Assembly (NCBI GenBank): GCA_028723455.1
Contig: JAQYEW010000015.1
Coordinates: forward strand, 1 to 43,118
From: Prevotellaceae bacterium
GTDB lineage: Bacteria > Bacteroidota > Bacteroidia > Bacteroidales > Bacteroidaceae
Direction of reading: 5' to 3'
Length of the DNA stretch: 43,118 bases
The translations under genes and the position numbers were made by a program. Under the pieces are notes generated by a model, which was not told the DNA's origin, did not search any database, and was given only the letters and a program-made list of their open reading frames with translations. Positions within the stretch are counted from its first letter, which is position 1. Every line of letters starts with the position of its first letter. This document shows positions 41,401 through 43,118 of the stretch, in pieces.

Positions 41401-41671
41401 TAGCGTCATAGTCGAGTGATATTGGCATTTGGACATCTCTAACGCTAAGGGTATAAAGAGGAATGCTAATATTGGGATTACCGGTAAAAAATGAAACATC
41501 CTCTTCCCCATATTTTCCTAAAGAGGCAGCCGTTGGACTTTGTACGTCAACAAAGGCACTTGGGTTTGGCACCCAATAGCCTGGTTTGGCACCAGCAAAC
41601 TTTTGCTGGGCATTAACATCTGTTGCACATAATAATATCAGGAAGTTAACGAGTGTGTTACGGAGTTTCAT
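38471..41671 (-). CDS. SpvB/TcB-like YD-repeat shell protein
   Basis: A 1066-residue exported protein (signal MKLRNTLVNFLILLCATDVNAQQ). Residues 45-115 resemble the opening of SpvB/TcdB-type shells: GNPNISIPLYTL, PISLDYDAKG, then SWAGQNWTLNVGGVITRTVKG. Long beta-rich YD-like stretches follow, with YTFGYDKNAIDY, VYEYEPNDYSLVLSN and closing YDK and YNKFGQLTNIYD repeats. It ends in YEYNLRK with no RHS core and no variable domain; the next gene supplies those. The two genes are separated by one base, so they look like two halves of one RHS shell made as separate polypeptides. GC is much lower than in the core genes. Confidence 0.82.
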   Translation of the reverse strand: MKLRNTLVNFLILLCATDVNAQQKFAGAKPGYWVPNPSAFVDVQSPTAASLGKYGEEDVSFFTGNPNISIPLYTLSVRDVQMPISLDYDAKGVMPNSIPSWAGQNWTLNVGGVITRTVKGRYDEWIYPKETEKLLFSNAGYNYFQRHDKLTEYLAEGGDYIKLKNNSEFHDYDLSPDEYTFHFMGKSGKFFLDQDGSWRVMSNDNLEVIFDYNNPSNFIGSLFERYPSKTTCSPEQTKTIAGFVIRDEDGNTYTFGYDKNAIDYTTNIWHMSENEYNETWHAASWYLTKVTDRFGNDLYKLSYERGVYVIQVFNSYYSDTVDEKAISLLVGIRNFFPLTNWKFPYTISISSPVYLTGIEAMNGISVKVSSSNVGKNLATETLYKSLYIDRGVHNLYLLLASMVNRWKYEAGMGNNPIGAFYYLQSNDNDSLKAWRYPSPDDMDILSRSRIRKLNYVSIESNKSAPNNYIGYRFCMSDKGNRLKLDSIMIQNDAIHYSSTTGIKGVYRFNYIQFDKLPCDYLTTSVDHWGYYNGRPYKTRNGSYAENMIATREPDFNYTQIGVLNEIMYPTGGVTVYEYEPNDYSLVLSNDRQSVSYKNGIGGGLRVKSIKTYDSPERGELLHQKDYSYIDPLTGSSSGELFASPLYDWNWKLKCVQSNATYKLRTLHSASVVPLANGSGISLAYSCVTENIKDNANPNNTIEKHLYRYTNISDPAVRDERFILTFGYPDQHTPFDEWSELTFKKGLLTSEEVFDGNDNLITKTNYKYRTDNVLDKYVLTSNLEYECYGSSAQYRHYLGGIYKLYYPKYDLISKTELDYSSGPSNPMVTTYSYDKSDVSFTSFLPYRHEVDMRVLKSESITRGIFNESYTYTFGNFNAKSGTDSILYKAMSYIKPYKTRHVRNGQFISEKNIIYSNYTINGKNRLLPKMVTNRNSYNLVDTVLTYSSYTSTGMPLVFKEKGRPSTFLKWGYKDCYLVMSGNAYIPFNIDESIFFNQKKCLDHLKSSIKNFTSGQITGYVWNPLFGVSAIILPNGNVTTYTYNKFGQLTNIYDCNNVLTNEYEYNLRK

Positions 41672-41675
41672 CTGG

Positions 41676-42740
41676 CTATTTTATGTTTATTGTTTTGCTG
41701 GTAATTTTTCCATTGACATTGATATACAGTGCATACTGTCCGGCACGAAGATTACTTGTACTTACAGTAATGATTCCGCTATTCCCACCCATTATAGTAT
41801 ATGGCTTCTGCCAAAAAAGAATGCCTTGGGAGTTGGACAACAAAATTCTGACAGACGCATCTGCATCGACTGTATAGTAAATTAAAAGCCTGCCATCCCC
41901 CTTCTTTATCTCATAATGGAAGATGTCCTGTGCCGGATCACAATTCTGAATAACATTGTGTGCTGATTCTTTCTGTATGCTATCATTGGTGGCATCATTC
42001 AGGTTGTCAAAAATTTCAGGTAACAATCTGTAAGCGTATTGTGTACTTCCCACTTGCTCAAGATTTGTATAACTGGTCTTCTGAACAATAGTGTACAAAG
42101 GGTATCTGAATCCTTTGCAGTACCATTCATATTTTTCTTCAATCTCTTGCTGTAGCTTTGTGGAATCAAATTCTGCGTAATCAATATCCATAGCCATTGA
42201 TGTTGTGGTAATTGTATAAACACGAAGGGTATTATAGAGAGTGTCTCTATCAGAAAGAATTAGTCTGCCCTCGCCGTCTGCCTGCGTTAAGACTTGTCCT
42301 TTAACCTTAATGAAATGATTACCACAATACAGGCCGTAGCCTTCAAAGTCGGAGCTGATAGAATCACCATATTCCAAAGGGTATCTTAATGCCATTTTCT
42401 TTTTAAGATATTTTACCTTTGTAAGGCGGTTCTCAAACATATATTGCTTTAGAGTGTCATCATTAAGCACGAAAGAAACCCTGTCTTGTCCAAAATATTG
42501 ATGAATTCTGTTTAGAGAATCTATTTTGTAATGAATATCATATTTTATATTAAGATTATCAATATAGCTAAAGTCCCATGATACGTCTTTCCCTTGGTTC
42601 CCGGGATTACTGAACCCCATTGATTGACAAGCAAATCTGTCCGAGTTTCGCATAGCATTTGTTTCGACAGTCAAAATATTCTGCGCCAAAGAAAATATTG
42701 ATTTTAAGACAAGTAACAAACAGCATATATACTTCTTCAT
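41676..42740 (-). CDS. Secreted protein with T9SS-type C-terminal domain
   Basis: A 354-residue protein with a signal peptide (MKKYICCLLLVLKSIFSLAQ) and a C-terminal domain (about 275-354) of the T9SS type A sorting form: strand-rich, with ASVRILLSNSQGILFW, IMGGNSGIITVSTSNLRAGQYALYI and a final basic GKITSKTINIK. The middle part is not recognised; it includes GKDVSWDFSYIDN and KYEWYCKGFRYPLYTI, which resemble a family often found at the head of RHS cassettes in Bacteroidetes as I recall (not checked). It is the first gene of the operon, 4 bases before the SpvB/TcB-like gene. Confidence 0.72.
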   Translation of the reverse strand: MKKYICCLLLVLKSIFSLAQNILTVETNAMRNSDRFACQSMGFSNPGNQGKDVSWDFSYIDNLNIKYDIHYKIDSLNRIHQYFGQDRVSFVLNDDTLKQYMFENRLTKVKYLKKKMALRYPLEYGDSISSDFEGYGLYCGNHFIKVKGQVLTQADGEGRLILSDRDTLYNTLRVYTITTTSMAMDIDYAEFDSTKLQQEIEEKYEWYCKGFRYPLYTIVQKTSYTNLEQVGSTQYAYRLLPEIFDNLNDATNDSIQKESAHNVIQNCDPAQDIFHYEIKKGDGRLLIYYTVDADASVRILLSNSQGILFWQKPYTIMGGNSGIITVSTSNLRAGQYALYINVNGKITSKTINIK

Positions 42741-42898
42741 GATATTTGTGCGTTATATAATAGACAATTTGCAGGTTGATGATATACGTCGTTTATTTTA
42801 TGGCGTAGCATACCCGTAGTATGCAAATAGCGTCCATGCTGCATTTGAATCTGTTCCATTTCGTGTGTTTGTAATAGGATTAAAAATGCTTTTCGTTG

Positions 42899-42929
42899 CA
42901 AAAATATGAAAAATACAATTCACACGCAA
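42899..42929 (-). promoter_or_regulatory. Promoter of the RHS operon
   Basis: On the minus strand: TTG (42927-42929), exactly 20 bases, then TATTTTTG (42899-42906) and a C. The leader to the ATG at 42740 would be about 150 bases. The remaining intergenic DNA from 42741 to 43118 holds this promoter, repeat copy C and no convincing gene. Confidence 0.65.
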
Positions 42930-42975
42930 GAGAAAGGAAAAAGGAAGTACATTCATCACCAAGGATTGGTTGCCT

Positions 42976-43075
42976 TGAAAAAAACAACGCTTTGTTTTTC
43001 CAAAAACATATATTAGTTTTGGACAAAACATATATTTAATTTCCGGAAAACTAATATATGTTTCAGACAAAGCGT
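42976..43075 (+). repeat. Palindromic AT-rich intergenic repeat, copy C
   Basis: Contains the core AAAACAACGCTTTGTTTT at 42981-42998, identical to copy B. It forms a large nested palindrome: ACGCTTTGT (42987-42995) pairs with 43067-43075, and a 17-bp arm AAACATATATTAGTTTT (43004-43020) pairs perfectly with 43047-43063. It lies just upstream of the RHS operon promoter. Confidence 0.75.
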
Positions 43076-43118
43076 ACGGGGGATGTTTTTGCCGCTATGT
43101 TTCGCTTTTGTCCCGATG

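Noticed and set aside
42798-43070. A 90-codon minus-strand frame at the right edge
   Set aside because: It runs through the palindromic repeat and the predicted RHS promoter, and its sequence has no recognisable features.

Overview
The window looks like a chromosomal segment of a GC-rich member of the Bacteroidales, probably Prevotellaceae-like. The grounds are lineage-typical proteins (DUF4923, DUF3256, CotH-type surface protein, Tex, type B L31, T9SS-like C-terminal tails) and repeated use of the Bacteroidetes promoter signature (TTG, 19-21 bases, TAnnTTTG). Ribosome binding sites are weak or absent, as is usual in this phylum. I saw no rRNA, tRNA or CRISPR array. The genus is inference; family assignments rest on recognised motifs, not on searches.

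Layout. 1-2219: accessory stretch with the tail of one gene, an unrecognised gene whose 3' end is cut by a complete ISL3-type insertion sequence, and an AT-rich palindromic repeat. 2220-9089: acyltransferase, riboflavin synthase, a SpoU-type rRNA methyltransferase, DUF4923, valyl-tRNA synthetase and MazG. 9154-11611: an orphan Vsr endonuclease, ribosomal protein L31, a lipoprotein nuclease and guanine deaminase. 11693-18348: a 1445-residue CotH-domain surface protein, a YqiA-like hydrolase, a 12-copy 8-bp tandem array just before a TTG-started truA, and a DMT transporter. 18571-24732: flavodoxin-fold oxidoreductase, DUF3256, a dockerin-containing PI-PLC-like enzyme, a histidine acid phosphatase and pfkA. 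24827-27153: fructose-bisphosphate aldolase (convergent with pfkA across a shared terminator), aquaporin and DUF486. 27150-33892: Tex, then a tightly packed CDP-alcohol phosphotransferase, an IspD/TarI-like cytidylyltransferase with altered substrate-site motifs, and a GH43 arabinanase-like protein.

34079-42740 is a distinctly AT-rich minus-strand island: a T9SS-tailed secreted protein, an SpvB/TcB-like YD-repeat protein, an RHS core protein with an unrecognised C-terminal domain, and two small membrane-anchored proteins in the position of immunity genes. It has its own promoter and a large palindrome upstream (42981-43075). I read it as a split-shell polymorphic-toxin-like cassette.

Most interesting: the split RHS cassette; a family of three related ~85-100 bp palindromic intergenic repeats (2101-2184, 18371-18463, 42976-43075); the cytidylyltransferase/CDP-alcohol transferase pair, which may make an uncharacterised CDP-polyol-derived lipid; and the 8-bp array at truA.
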